Origin: UBA4742 sp963773335
Lineage (GTDB): Bacteria; Actinomycetota; Acidimicrobiia; Acidimicrobiales; Acidimicrobilacustridaceae
Direction of reading: 5' to 3'
Length of the DNA stretch: 64,000 bases
Assembly (NCBI GenBank): GCA_963773335.1
Contig: CAVZAT010000006.1
Location: forward strand, 1 to 64,000
Shown piece after piece: positions 41,474-51,088 of this stretch. The notes under the pieces are model-generated. The model was given only the letters and a program-made list of their open reading frames with translations. It was not told the DNA's origin and searched no databases. Every line of letters starts with the position of its first letter. The stretch's first letter is position 1. A program made the position numbers and the translations under genes.

Positions 41474-41577
41474 GGTTCGAGAAGGTGAAGGCCGCCAGGC
41501 TGGAGCCGCTGGGTCGGTGTCACCCAGATGCCGAAGGCACCCGCAGGGAGGCTTGCCGACCGAAGGGCAAGCAATCA
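41474..41577. repeat. Class 3 repeat, longest copy
   Basis: About 100 bases between ribH and the SDR gene, overlapping the SDR stop. The first half (GGTTCGAGAAGGTGAAGGCC to GTCACCC) is close to 46352-46403. The second half has GGGAGGCTTGCCGACCGAAG followed by GGCAAGC, a GCTTGCC/GGCAAGC hairpin shared with 54765-54791. Confidence 0.72.
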
Positions 41578-42346
41578 ATGGGGGACCAGGCCACCGTCGG
41601 CCATCAGCACTTGGCCGGTGACGTAGCTGGCCGCGTCGGAGGCCAGGAACAGGGCGGGGCCGACCATCTCGTCGGGGTCGGCGAAGCGGCCCAGCAGGCT
41701 GAGCGTGCGCATGGACTCGACCACCTCGTCGGGGTTGTTGGTGACCATGTCGGTGAGGGTCGTGCCTGGCGCGCAGGGCGTTGACCCGGATCCCGAGCGG
41801 GGCCCAGGCGCCGGCCATCGACCGGGTGAACGACAGCAGGCCGGCCTTGGCCGCCGCGTAGCTGGCCTGGGTGGCGGCGAACATGAAGGCGCCGGCCGAG
41901 ATGACGTTCACGATGGAGCCGCCCGGGCTGTCCGACAGCCACGGCAGGGCCTCCTGGGCCAGGAAGACCGGGCCCCGCAGGTTGACGTCCATGATCTTGG
42001 CGTAGGCGGACGGGGTGAACTCCCCGAGGGGCTCGGTCAGTCCGGTGGCGGCGTTGTTGATCACGATGTCGATCCGACCGAAGCGTTCGACGGTGGCCGC
42101 CACCAGAGCGGCGATGCCGTCGAGGTCGCTCAGGTTGGTGGGCACGCCCAGGGCCTGACCACCGGCCGCCTCGAGCGCGGCCTGGGTCTGCGCACAGGCG
42201 TCGGGCTTGCGGCTGGCCACCACCACGGCGGCGCCGGCGGCCACGAACCCTTCGGCGATGGCCCGGCCGATCCCTCGCGTGCCGCCGGTGACGATGGCCA
42301 CCCGGCCGGTCAGGTCGAACAGCGACGCCAGCTCGTCCTTGTCCAT
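41575..42346 (-). CDS. Short-chain dehydrogenase, frameshifted
   Basis: The protein has the glycine motif VAIVTGGTRGIGRAIAEGFV, NNAATG in DIVINNAATGLTEPLGEF, the catalytic Ser region SIVNVISAGAFMFAATQASY and AAAKAGLLSFTRSMAGAW with Y-x-x-x-K. After RVNAL the frame changes near 41776; the C-terminal part then ends GLVPH at the stop 41575-41577. It is an NAD(P)-dependent oxidoreductase of unknown substrate. It is in a leftward operon with the LLM and amidohydrolase genes (spacing 9 bases to the LLM gene). Confidence 0.83.
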
Positions 42347-42355
42347 GGCTCCCGG

Positions 42356-43246
42356 TCAGGTGATCTGGGAGGCGACGTCGGCCAGGAAGCGCTGGGCGCC
42401 CTCGATCACCTGGTCCTCGGACCCGAAGACCATGAGGTCGACGATGTCGATCCCCAGCTCGGCCTGGCGCTCCAGGCTGGCCACCGTGTCCTCGGGCAGG
42501 CACTGGCTGACCAGGAGCAGGTCGTCGAAGTCGCGGCCCTCCTCGTCGCAGAACCGCCGGAGCTGCTCGAGTCGCTCGGCCACCGCGTCGAAGCCGTCGG
42601 CCAGCAGGGCATCGCCTTTGGCCGACACGGCCCAGCCGTCACCCCAACGAGCGGCCCGGCGCAGGGCTGCATCACCGTGGCCGCCCACGATCACCGGGAT
42701 GGTGTGGCCCTCGCCAGGAGGCTGAGGCCCGAAGCCCGCCTCGACGTGGGAGTACAGCGATCCGTCGAAGGCGGCCACCGGATTCGCCCAGGCGTTGCGC
42801 ATGAGGGCGATGTGCTCGTCGAGCCGGGCGAAGCGGCCCTCCATGGGTACGTCCACCGCGTCGAACTCCTCGGCCATCCAGCCGGCCCCCACCCCCAGCA
42901 GCATGCGACCACCCGCGATGTAGTCGATGGTGGCCAGCTCCTTGGCCAGCACCACCGGATGGCGATAGGTGGCGATGAGCACCCGGGTGCCGAAGCGGAT
43001 GGTCGACGTTCCTCCGGCCACCGCGCCCATGACCGCCACCGGGTCGGCGAAGGGCAGCTGGGCGGTCATCAGGTACGAGCCGTCGGCCGTGTAGGGGTAC
43101 TTCGACTCGAGGTTGGTGGGCGTGAACAGGTGGTCGAAGAGCCACACCGAGTCGAAGCCGGCGGCCTCGGCGGCCTGGGCCACCCGGACCAGGCCGGCAC
43201 CTTCGGGAACCAGGCCGGCATTGGGGAGATGGAGTCCGAACTTCAT
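42356..43246 (-). CDS. LLM class F420-dependent oxidoreductase
   Basis: The 296-residue protein starts MKFGLHLPNAGLVPEGAGLV. FDSVWLFDHLFTPTNLESKY, TSTIRFGTRVLIATYRHPVV, LATIDYIAGGRMLLGVGAGW and MAEEFDAVDVPMEGRFARLD are standard LLM motifs, and VIVGGHGDAALRRAARWGDG follows. It transfers hydride from F420. The ATG overlaps the amidohydrolase stop by 4 bases, so the three genes are coupled. Confidence 0.9.
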   Translation of the reverse strand: MKFGLHLPNAGLVPEGAGLVRVAQAAEAAGFDSVWLFDHLFTPTNLESKYPYTADGSYLMTAQLPFADPVAVMGAVAGGTSTIRFGTRVLIATYRHPVVLAKELATIDYIAGGRMLLGVGAGWMAEEFDAVDVPMEGRFARLDEHIALMRNAWANPVAAFDGSLYSHVEAGFGPQPPGEGHTIPVIVGGHGDAALRRAARWGDGWAVSAKGDALLADGFDAVAERLEQLRRFCDEEGRDFDDLLLVSQCLPEDTVASLERQAELGIDIVDLMVFGSEDQVIEGAQRFLADVASQIT

Positions 43247-44970
43247 CGGGCACCCCTCAGAAGCCGTCCGGGACGTTCGCCGGTGTCCTGGCCTCGCTCG
43301 AAGGTCGTGGTCCCGGACTTGATGGTGGCCTCGTAGCCGACCGCCCGCTGCACGAGGCGCTTGCCCCCGGCCGGCAGATCGTCGACCACCATCGGCGTGC
43401 CCAGCTGGAGGTGCTCGTAGTCGATCACGTTCAGGTCGGCTCGCATCCCGACCTCGATCGTGCCCCGGTCGCCCAGGCCGTAGAGCCGGGCGGTGTCGCG
43501 GGTCTGTTTGCGCACCACCCACTCCAACGGCAGCTTCTCGCCGGCCGTGCGATCCCGGGTCCAGTAGCTGAGCATGAACGTGGGCTGGCCGGCGTCGCAG
43601 ATGACCCCGCAGTGGGCGCCACCATCGGCCAGACCGAGCGCGGCCCGGGGATGCAGCAGCATCTGTCGGGTCGGCTCCAAGTTCCCCGATGAGTAGTTGA
43701 GGATGGGCACATACAGCAAGGCCTGGCCGTCCTCGGCCAGCATGGCCTCATAGGCCATGTCCAGCGGGGTCCGTCCGGCGGCGGCGGCCAACGAGGCCAG
43801 CGAACGCTCCGGACCGGGCTCGTATTGAGGTGGTGTTCCCAGCACGAAGGTGGTGTCGTAGCTCTTGGCCATGCGCTCGGCCGCGGCCGCGTCGGGCGGT
43901 TCCCACTCCACGATGGTGCGTCGGACCTCGGGGTCGTGCAGCGCGGCCAGCAGGTCGGCATCCGACAGATTCCGGGCCTTGAGCTGCTGGTAGGCCGGGA
44001 TCATGTCGAACAGGGAGTAGGTGGTGTGGTGACCCGATAGCAGGCCGGTGGCTCGCCCGGCCACCTGGGGCCACAGGTCGGCGCCGTCGTCAGCCGCCCG
44101 GAGCGACTCGTCCATCAGCTCGCGCCACAGCCCCGGGTCGGCGTCGACCTGGAGCAGGGCGAAGGTGACGGGCCGGTGGATGGCGGCCGAGAGCCGTCGC
44201 ATCCAGTCGACCTCCTTGGCCGGGCCGATGATGTCCTCGCCGGCCGAACCCATGGGGGCCAGCTCGAACACGCCGGTGCCCAGCTCGCCCAGCGCCGCGC
44301 CGATGCCGAACAACTCGTCCTCGGCCGCGAAGGTGCCGGGCACCGGCTCGCCGTCGATGGCCAGGTGGGCGAGCGTGCGCGAGGTGGAGAAGCCCAGGGC
44401 GCCGGCCCGCACGGCCGCCTTCACCACGGCCTTCATCTCGGCGATGTCGTCGGCGGTGGCCGGCTCGTTGTGGGCGCCGCGCTCGCCCATGACGTAGGCC
44501 CGCACCGCGCCGTGGGCCACCTGGGTGCCCACATCGAGGGTCCACGACCGCTGCTCGAGGGCGTCGAGGTAGTCGCCGAAGGACTCCCAGCCCCAGGTCA
44601 TCCCCTCGGACAAAGCCGTACCGGGGATGTCCTCCACTCCTTCCATGAGTCCGATGAGCCAGTCGTGGCGGTCGGGTCGGGCCGGCGCGAACCCCACGCC
44701 GCAGTTGCCCATCACCACCGAGGTCACGCCGTGCCAGGCGCTGGGGGCCAGCACGTCGTCCCAGGTGGCCTGGCCGTCGAAGTGGGTGTGGATGTCGACC
44801 CAGCCCGGGGTGACCAGCAGCCCGTCGGCCTCGATCACGCGATGGGCGGCGGCGCCGTCGAGGTCACCCACCTCGGAGATGCGACCGTCGTCTACGGCGA
44901 CATCGGCGGTGCGGGCCGCGGCGCCCGTTCCGTCCACGACGGTTCCGCCCCGGACCACGAGATCGTGCAT
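43243..44970 (-). CDS. N-acyl-D-amino-acid deacylase family amidohydrolase
   Basis: The 575-residue protein has the D-aminoacylase layout: MHDLVVRGGTVVDGTGAAAR, then LVTPGWVDIHTHFDGQATWD with the metal H-x-H, HGVTSVVMGNCGVGFAPARP with the conserved GNCG loop, and GLADGGAHCGVICDAGQPT with the catalytic Asp region. Its metal sites look complete. Family members hydrolyse N-acyl amino acids, cyclic amides or ureas; the operon with SDR and LLM genes points to a catabolic route. Confidence 0.88.
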   Translation of the reverse strand: MHDLVVRGGTVVDGTGAAARTADVAVDDGRISEVGDLDGAAAHRVIEADGLLVTPGWVDIHTHFDGQATWDDVLAPSAWHGVTSVVMGNCGVGFAPARPDRHDWLIGLMEGVEDIPGTALSEGMTWGWESFGDYLDALEQRSWTLDVGTQVAHGAVRAYVMGERGAHNEPATADDIAEMKAVVKAAVRAGALGFSTSRTLAHLAIDGEPVPGTFAAEDELFGIGAALGELGTGVFELAPMGSAGEDIIGPAKEVDWMRRLSAAIHRPVTFALLQVDADPGLWRELMDESLRAADDGADLWPQVAGRATGLLSGHHTTYSLFDMIPAYQQLKARNLSDADLLAALHDPEVRRTIVEWEPPDAAAAERMAKSYDTTFVLGTPPQYEPGPERSLASLAAAAGRTPLDMAYEAMLAEDGQALLYVPILNYSSGNLEPTRQMLLHPRAALGLADGGAHCGVICDAGQPTFMLSYWTRDRTAGEKLPLEWVVRKQTRDTARLYGLGDRGTIEVGMRADLNVIDYEHLQLGTPMVVDDLPAGGKRLVQRAVGYEATIKSGTTTFERGQDTGERPGRLLRGAR

Positions 44971-45128
44971 GCTGTCCCCCTTGCGTCCGCGTCGGCGGCG
45001 GCCGACCGGTCAGGCTGCTCATCATCCCACGGGTGGGCACGGATGAGAACACGTTCTACCATCGTGAGCACGAGCCATCCGGCCGGGCCCAGGACCGGGT
45101 CCGCGATCGGACCGATTGGGGAGATCAC

Positions 45129-46323
45129 GTGAGCGACTTCGACGACCTCGGACACCCGGTTTTCGACGCCGACAACCACTACTACGAGGCGCTCGATGCC
45201 TTCACTCGTCACCTCGACCCGGCGCTGGGGCCGCGGTGCGTGCAGTGGTGCGAGATCGGCGGACGCCGATACCACGTGCTCGGCGGCCGGGTGTCCAAGG
45301 CGGTGAGCAACCCGACCTTCGACCCCATCGCCATGCCGGGGGCGATGCACGACTACTTCCGCGGCAATCCCGATGGGCGCAACCCGCTCGAGTTCCTGGC
45401 CGCCCGCGAGCCCATCCGCCCCGCCTACCGGGAGCCGACCGCCCGCCTGGCCACCCTCGACGAGCAGGACCTGGCCGGGCTGCTGGCTGTTCCCCACGCT
45501 GGGCATGATCTACGAGGAGCCGCTGCGCCACGATCCCGAAGCGGTGTGCCACACGTTCCGGGCCTTCAATCGCTGGTTGGTCGAGGACTGGGGCTTCAAC
45601 GCGGCCGACCGCATCTACGCCGCCCCCTACCTCACGCTGGCCGACGCCGACTGGGCGGTCGACGAGCTGTCCTGGGCGCTGGACTCGGGCGCCACCAGCA
45701 TCGTCATGCGCCCGGCCGCGCCCACCACCGCTACCGGTGTGCGCTCACCGTTCGATGCCCAGTTCGATCGGTTCTGGGGCCTGGTCGACGAGGCCGGCAT
45801 CACCGTGGTGCTCCATGCCAGCGACGGGGGTGTCTCCTCCAACGGCTTCGCGGTGGACGGGTTCGCGGCCAACTTCGGGTCCGGGAGCTACAAGCCGTCG
45901 ATCAAGTCCTTCGCCATCGAGCGGGCCATCGACGACTACCTGGTCAGCCTGATCTTCGAGAACCACCTGGTGAAGTTCCCGAACCTGCGGATCGCGTCGG
46001 TCGAGAACGGCGCCGAGTTCCTGGGTGACCTGGTGCGCAAGGTGCGCTCGACGGCCAACAAGATCCCTGGGTACTTCCCCGAGGATCCCGTGGAGATCTT
46101 CCGCCAGCACGTGTGGATCAACCCGTTCTGGGAGGACGACCTCTACCAGGTGGTCGACATCATGGGCGCCGACCGGGTCATCTTCGGGTCGGATTGGCCC
46201 CACATCGAGGCCCTGCCCGAGCCCCTCGACTACCTGCGTGAGGTCAAGGACCTGTCGCCCGACGACCGGCGCAAGGTCCTCCACGACAACGCCCGTGGCG
46301 TTGTTGGTCCTCGCCCGACCTGA
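45129..46323 (+). CDS. Amidohydrolase 2-family protein, frameshifted
   Basis: From GTG 45129 the protein reads SDFDDLGHPVFDADNHYYEA, the D-x-D-x-H-x-x-E start of this family. After a frame change near 45490 comes GMIYEEPLRHDPEAVCHTFR. Then follow VVLHASDGGVSSNGFAVDGF with the metal His, LRIASVENGAEFLGDLVRKV, and VIFGSDWPHIEALPEPLDYL with the catalytic Asp. It is a cyclic or decarboxylating hydrolase in aromatic or terpenoid catabolism. Single plus-strand gene, divergent from the deacylase and convergent with the phosphoesterase. Confidence 0.82.
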
Positions 46324-46351
46324 GCGGAGTCCTCAGCAGCTGTCGGCCTGG

Positions 46352-46403
46352 GGTTCGGGAAGGCGCAGGCCGCTGGGCCGGAACCGCTGGGTGGATGGCA
46401 CCC
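46352..46403. repeat. Class 3 repeat
   Basis: GGTTCGGGAAGGCGCAGGCC through CCGCTGGGTGGATGGCACCC matches the first half of the copy at 41474. It lies between the converging amidohydrolase and phosphoesterase genes and may be a two-way terminator. Confidence 0.65.
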
Positions 46404-46414
46404 GGAGGGCCGAG

Positions 46415-47821
46415 CTATTTGTTGAACACGTCTGGGCCGAACGGCTGCAGGCCCGAGGCGGCCGCGAAGCCGAGGTGGCCCTGGCCGTCGGCCCCGCCGG
46501 TGGTGATCCCCAGCAGGTCCTCGTAGCTGCGCAGCGCCGAGTAGTGGTTGTAGGAACCCGTCGAGTCGACCGAGCCCGCCTTGATGTAACGGGCGTTGAA
46601 CACCACCGCGCCGATCTGGCCTCCACCGGGCATGTCGCCGGGGTGGCTGGGTGGGGTGAGGCCCAAGGCGGTGTACACGCCCATCAGGAGCGGGCTGGCT
46701 CCCGGATAGGCCCAGTTCGGGCCGGGCTGCTCGTTGCAGCAGGCGGCCTGGTCGGTGAACGGGTTGCCTTCGTCGAAGGTCAGGACCACCAGGGTGCTGC
46801 CGTCCTTGTAGGCGTGGGAGCTCAGGATCAACGGCATCCAGTGCTCGAGCCACAGGTCGGCGCCGACCAGGCCACCCGTCTTGGTGCCCTCGGTGTTGGT
46901 GCCCGCACAGGTGGGGTCGTGGCCGTCGTTGCACAGGTTCGGGGTGATGAACATGAAGGCGGGCGTCTCGGCCCGGTTGCCCAGGTCGCTGACCAGGTGT
47001 CCGGAGAACCGGTCGGCCAGCGGAGTCGACCCGATCTTGCTCGGGGTGCCGACAGAGATCGTGCCCAGCGGCACCACGTCGGCGTTGCACACGGTCGCGT
47101 CGTCGATCACCGAGTGGAAGTAGATGAACGGGTTGTGCCGGCTGGCGTACTGGTCGGTGGCCGTGGCGCCGTTGGTCGGATCGGTGGCGCCCACGGTGGG
47201 ATGGGCGCAGGTGGTGCCGCCCGCCGATCCGGCCGAGGTGTCGGTCGCGCCGCCGTCGCGGACGGGGTCGTTGCCCATGTCCTGGGCGTACTCGCGCCAC
47301 GTCGGGCTCTTGGCGTGGGCGTGGAGGGCGTCGAGCTGGTCGCCGATGGTCAGGGCCACCGAGGGCTGGACGCATCCCTGTCCGTCGACCTGACCCGGGT
47401 ACAGGGCCTGGTTCGGATCGAGGGTGGAGGGCGAGCCACCGTTGAGCATGCCCAGGTAGCTGCCGGAGCAGTCGCTGTTGGTCGTCTGGTTCGGGGCCTG
47501 GCCCGAGATCTGGGCCAGGTAGTTGTCCAGGCTCACGTGACCGGTGGCGTAGTAGTTGGGGATGAGCTCGCCCTTGGTCAACAGCGTCTGGTTCAGGTAG
47601 GTGGCCGGTGAGGTGGGCCCGAAGGTCGTCGAGTAGCTCTCGTTCTCGAGGTCGATCACGATGACATGCTTGATGGCGCCCGCGGGGACGGGCAACACAT
47701 CGGTGGTGGGGGCCGGCGCCGCGTTCGACGCCCCGGCTCCCGGCACCACCACCATGGCCAGCACGACGGCCGCGGCCACGGTCGTCAGTGCGGCGCGCGT
47801 CGGGGTCAGGCGGAATCTCAT
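46415..47821 (-). CDS. Secreted phosphoesterase family protein
   Basis: The 468-residue protein has a signal peptide (LTTVAAAVVLAMVVVPGAGA). IKHVIVIDLENESYSTTFGP is the N-terminal metal-binding motif of the phosphoesterase family that includes phospholipase C and acid phosphatases. TGHVSLDNYLAQISGQAP, AFMFITPNLCNDGHDPTC and TLVVLTFDEGNPFTDQAACC carry further ligands. It works outside the membrane on phosphate esters; whether lipid or soluble is unclear. Confidence 0.85.
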   Translation of the reverse strand: MRFRLTPTRAALTTVAAAVVLAMVVVPGAGASNAAPAPTTDVLPVPAGAIKHVIVIDLENESYSTTFGPTSPATYLNQTLLTKGELIPNYYATGHVSLDNYLAQISGQAPNQTTNSDCSGSYLGMLNGGSPSTLDPNQALYPGQVDGQGCVQPSVALTIGDQLDALHAHAKSPTWREYAQDMGNDPVRDGGATDTSAGSAGGTTCAHPTVGATDPTNGATATDQYASRHNPFIYFHSVIDDATVCNADVVPLGTISVGTPSKIGSTPLADRFSGHLVSDLGNRAETPAFMFITPNLCNDGHDPTCAGTNTEGTKTGGLVGADLWLEHWMPLILSSHAYKDGSTLVVLTFDEGNPFTDQAACCNEQPGPNWAYPGASPLLMGVYTALGLTPPSHPGDMPGGGQIGAVVFNARYIKAGSVDSTGSYNHYSALRSYEDLLGITTGGADGQGHLGFAAASGLQPFGPDVFNK

Positions 47822-47937
47822 CGGCGCTCCTCGTTCGCAGGTGCGCCGCCCCCAGGTCGGCGCACCCGTCCAGATCTGAGCGCCCGTTCTACCCCGGTTT
47901 GCTGGCCGTGGGTGTCGCGCCGAGGCGTCACACCCCG

Positions 47938-49185
47938 ACGTAGATGGCGCGGGTCCGGAACCGCAGCGGGGTCTCGGCGTACTCCTCGAGGGCATGCGCG
48001 ATCCAGCCGGAGATGCGGGCCAGGGCGAAGATGACCTCGATGGCGTCGGTGGACATGCCGGCCGAGAAGGCCAGGGCGGCCAGGGCGAAGTCCACGTTCG
48101 GGGGCTCGGCCGCGCTCGAACGCGGCCGCGGCCAGCGTGGCCTCCACCAGCGTCGTGTCGTGCGGGCCCAGCAGAGGAGCCAGCAACCCCAGCAGGCATC
48201 GGGCCCGGGGGTCGCCGTCGGGGTAGAGCGGATGGCCGAAGCCGGGCAGCGAACCGTTCAGGCTGAGCGCCTCACCCACGGCCCGCTCGGGTGATCCCGA
48301 CGACTTGGCGTGGGTCAGCAGGCGGTGGGCGGCCGCGCCGGCGCCCCCGTGGAGGGGGCCGCTGACCGCACCGAGGCCGGACAGCACCACGTCGTAGGGG
48401 TCGGACCGGGTGGAGGCGGCGATGCGGGCGGCCAGGGTGGAGCTGGCCAGTTCGTGGTCGGCCAACAGGATGAGGGCGGCGTCCAGGGCGCGGGTGCGCG
48501 CCGGGTTGGGTGCCACCCTCGCCACCTTGGGCCACAGGCGCGCCGCCAGTCGGGGCGGGCGGGCGCGGCTGGTGCGGTTGGCGGGCCCGGACGCGGCCGC
48601 GGTGGTGGCCGCGGCGCGGGCGCGGTGGATCGGGGGGAGCGCTTCGACCAGGGTGGCCAGCAGCGTGCGGGCGTGATGGGTGACCGACTCGGGTCGCAGG
48701 TCGACGCGCAGCGGTCGAGACGACGCCACCGCCGCGGTCCCCACCCGGATGCGATCGGCCGGCGTCACGCCCGAGCCCAGAGGCGCGGTGACGTTGCGGA
48801 CCAGGTTGACGTCCTTGGCCGGGGCCGACCAACGGGCCCGATCGGTCAGCTGGCCGGTCCACAGCAGCTCGGCCACGTCCTCGAAGGTGGCCGAAGCCAC
48901 CAGCTCGACGGCGTCGTGTCCCCGGTAGCGCAGCTCGCCGGCGCGGATCTCGGTCAGCGTGGTGGACAGGACCACGTCCACCGTGCCGGTACGGCGGGCG
49001 TCGGTCCGGGGCCGGCTGCGCCGGGCCAGGGCTTCGACCTCGGCGGGATCGAAGCGGCTGGTCCGTCCGTCCTCGGCCATCTGGCGCGGGAGCAGGCCTC
49101 GGCTGACGTAGGCGTAGACGGTGGCGGGTTTGACGCCCAGGCGCTGCGCCACCTGGCTGGTGGTGAGCCATGTTGATGTCATCAA
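47938..49185 (-). CDS. HTH-citrate synthase fusion, frameshifted
   Basis: The first 50 residues (WLTTSQVAQRLGVKPATVYA, YVSRGLLPRQMAEDGRTSRF) are a MerR/excisionase-type helix-turn-helix. The citrate synthase part has LRYRGHDAVELVASATFEDV, GAVSGPLHGGAGAAAHRLLT and SLPGFGHPLYPDGDPRARC, with two catalytic His. After a frame change near 48118 it ends NVDFALAALAFSAGMSTDAI with the catalytic Asp, stopping at 47938. It may be an enzyme, a regulator, or both. It is divergent from another citrate synthase gene; the shared region holds ATCAACGTTGAT sites. Confidence 0.78.
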
Positions 49186-49208
49186 TGTTGATAGTAATCA
49201 ACGTTGAT
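49174..49208. promoter_or_regulatory. Operator region between citrate synthase genes
   Basis: TGATGTCATCA (49174-49184), ATCAATGTTGAT (49181-49192, one mismatch) and the perfect palindrome ATCAACGTTGAT (49197-49208) lie between the divergent genes. Their placement over the start of the HTH-citrate synthase gene suggests binding by its own helix-turn-helix. Confidence 0.6.
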
Positions 49209-49238
49209 CATCGAGGTCCAGGACGACACCATGACGTC

Positions 49239-50390
49239 ATGACCAGCGAAGCCTCTCTCCTCCAGGTACCGCCCGGGCTCAAGGGCGTGGCCGTCACCGA
49301 TACGGCCATCGGCGACGTGCGCGGCCGTGAAGGCTTCTACCACTACCGCCAGTACTCGGCGGTCGACCTGGCCCGCCACCGTTCGTTCGAGGACGTCTGG
49401 TACCTGTTCGTGGAGGGTCACCTGCCCGATGAGGTCCAGCGCCGCGCCTTCCTGGGTGACGTGGCCCCGCTACGAGTCGTCCCCTCGGCGGTGATCCCGG
49501 CCCTGGCCCCCATCGCCGGCGTCGGCGCGCAAGGGCCGCTCGACGGTTTGCGCAGCTCACTGTCGGTGCTGGCCGCGGCCCACAAGATGCGTCCGGTGCT
49601 CGACATCGACGCGGCCGAGCGGCGCCTCGACGCCCTCACGTTGGCTGCGGCCACGCCCACCCTGGTGGCCGCCCTTCACCAGCTTCAGCACGGCCGCGAC
49701 CCGATCGATCCCCGACCCGATCTGGGCACTGCCGCCAACCTGTTGTGGATGATCGGCGACACCGACCTCGACGCCCGGCGGGTCCGCGCCTTGGAGCAGT
49801 ACCTCATCGCCACCATCGACCACGGGTTCAACGCTTCCACCTTCACCGCCCGGGTCATCGCCTCCACCGGGGCAGACGTGGGTGCCTGCGTGGTGGGCGC
49901 GGTCGGCGCCCTGTCGGGGCCGCTGCACGGCGGTGCCCCCAGCCGGGCCCTCGACCTGCTCGACGAGATCGGTACCGTCGATCGGATCGACGCCGTGGTG
50001 GTCCCCAAGCTCGAGTCGGGTGAGCGGATCATGGGCTTCGGCCACGCCGTCTACCAGGGCGAGGATCCGCGCTCCAAGCTGCTGCGCCAGGTGGCCCGAG
50101 ACCAGGCCGGGCCCCGTGTCGAGCTGGCCGAGGCCGTCGAAGACCGCGTCGTCGAGCTGTTGGCCAACCGCTATCCCGAGCGCGATCTGCGCACCAACGT
50201 GGAGTTCTACGCCGGGGTGGTCATGGAGTCCTGCGGGCTGCCGGCCAACCTGTTCACCGCGGCCTTCGCCACCAGCCGCATCGTGGGCTGGGGCGCGGAC
50301 GTGCTCGAGCAGGCCGACGACCCTCGCATCCTGCGCCCGAGCGCCCGCTACACCGGCCCCGAAGCCCCGGAGCCCCTGCCGGCGCCCTGA
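49239..50390 (+). CDS. Citrate/2-methylcitrate synthase-like enzyme
   Basis: The 383-residue protein starts MTSEASLLQVPPGLKGVAVT. REGFYHYRQYSAVDLARHRS is near the start. GALSGPLHGGAPSRALDLLD and IMGFGHAVYQGEDPRSKLLR hold the two catalytic His, and LRTNVEFYAGVVMESCGLPA the Asp. It condenses acetyl-CoA or propionyl-CoA with oxaloacetate. The substrate choice cannot be told. It is divergent from a HTH-containing homologue, which may control it. Confidence 0.86.
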   Translation: MTSEASLLQVPPGLKGVAVTDTAIGDVRGREGFYHYRQYSAVDLARHRSFEDVWYLFVEGHLPDEVQRRAFLGDVAPLRVVPSAVIPALAPIAGVGAQGPLDGLRSSLSVLAAAHKMRPVLDIDAAERRLDALTLAAATPTLVAALHQLQHGRDPIDPRPDLGTAANLLWMIGDTDLDARRVRALEQYLIATIDHGFNASTFTARVIASTGADVGACVVGAVGALSGPLHGGAPSRALDLLDEIGTVDRIDAVVVPKLESGERIMGFGHAVYQGEDPRSKLLRQVARDQAGPRVELAEAVEDRVVELLANRYPERDLRTNVEFYAGVVMESCGLPANLFTAAFATSRIVGWGADVLEQADDPRILRPSARYTGPEAPEPLPAP

Positions 50391-50545
50391 CCCCGGCTCC
50401 ACTTCCCGGTCTTGGCGATCACCGGCGGAGCGTCGTCGGGCTACGACGCGACCCGCAGTCCCTCCGGGGGCACCTTCCCGGCTCGTCACGGCCACAGCCT
50501 CGATGATCCCGGGCTCGGCTCGGCCTGCCCGGCGGTCGGACAACG

Positions 50546-51082
50546 GTGATGGAACTGAACAGCGGACGACAGCAGGTGCAGAGCGTCCTGGACGTGGACG
50601 GCTTCCCGGTGGGCTCGTTCTCGCTGACGACCAACTTCGACCCCCCGCTGACCCAGCCCTTGGCCAAGGCCGGCAACCAGGATGCGGCGCGGGTGCGTGG
50701 CACCGTTGGCTCGGTGCAGGACGCTGGTCCGGGGATCTACGTCCCGGTTCATCAGCACCTGTTGTCGTGGCTCGAGCAGGGCCAGGTGTATCAACTGCGG
50801 TACGGGCCGCCGGCGCGCTGGGACGGCCAGCGTCCGCCCGCCGACGGCCCCGTGCCCGGCCTGGCCGACGCCCAGCGGGTAGCGGCCTCGCTGCGGGTCC
50901 TCAGCCTGGACACCTGGCGGGCCCTGCTGGCTCCCGATTCCCTGCGCCTGGATCTGACCACCCCCGGAGTGATGCCCTGCCTGACCATGGGGGCCTGCGC
51001 CGCCACTCCCAGCGGCTCGACCACGACGTCGAGCGCCACGCCGCCCAGCAGCTCGACGACCTCGGCGCCGGGCGGGAACTGA
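50546..51082 (+). CDS. Hypothetical protein
   Basis: A protein of about 178 residues reads MELNSGRQQVQSVLDVDGFP, VGSFSLTTNFDPPLTQPLAK and YVPVHQHLLSWLEQGQVYQL, with a Ser/Thr-rich tail. GTG 50546 and ATG 50549 are adjacent possible starts. There is no signal peptide or membrane segment and I do not recognise the family. It converges with a TetR gene, with only 6 bases between stops. Confidence 0.55.
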   Translation: MMELNSGRQQVQSVLDVDGFPVGSFSLTTNFDPPLTQPLAKAGNQDAARVRGTVGSVQDAGPGIYVPVHQHLLSWLEQGQVYQLRYGPPARWDGQRPPADGPVPGLADAQRVAASLRVLSLDTWRALLAPDSLRLDLTTPGVMPCLTMGACAATPSGSTTTSSATPPSSSTTSAPGGN

Positions 51083-51088
51083 CGCCGC

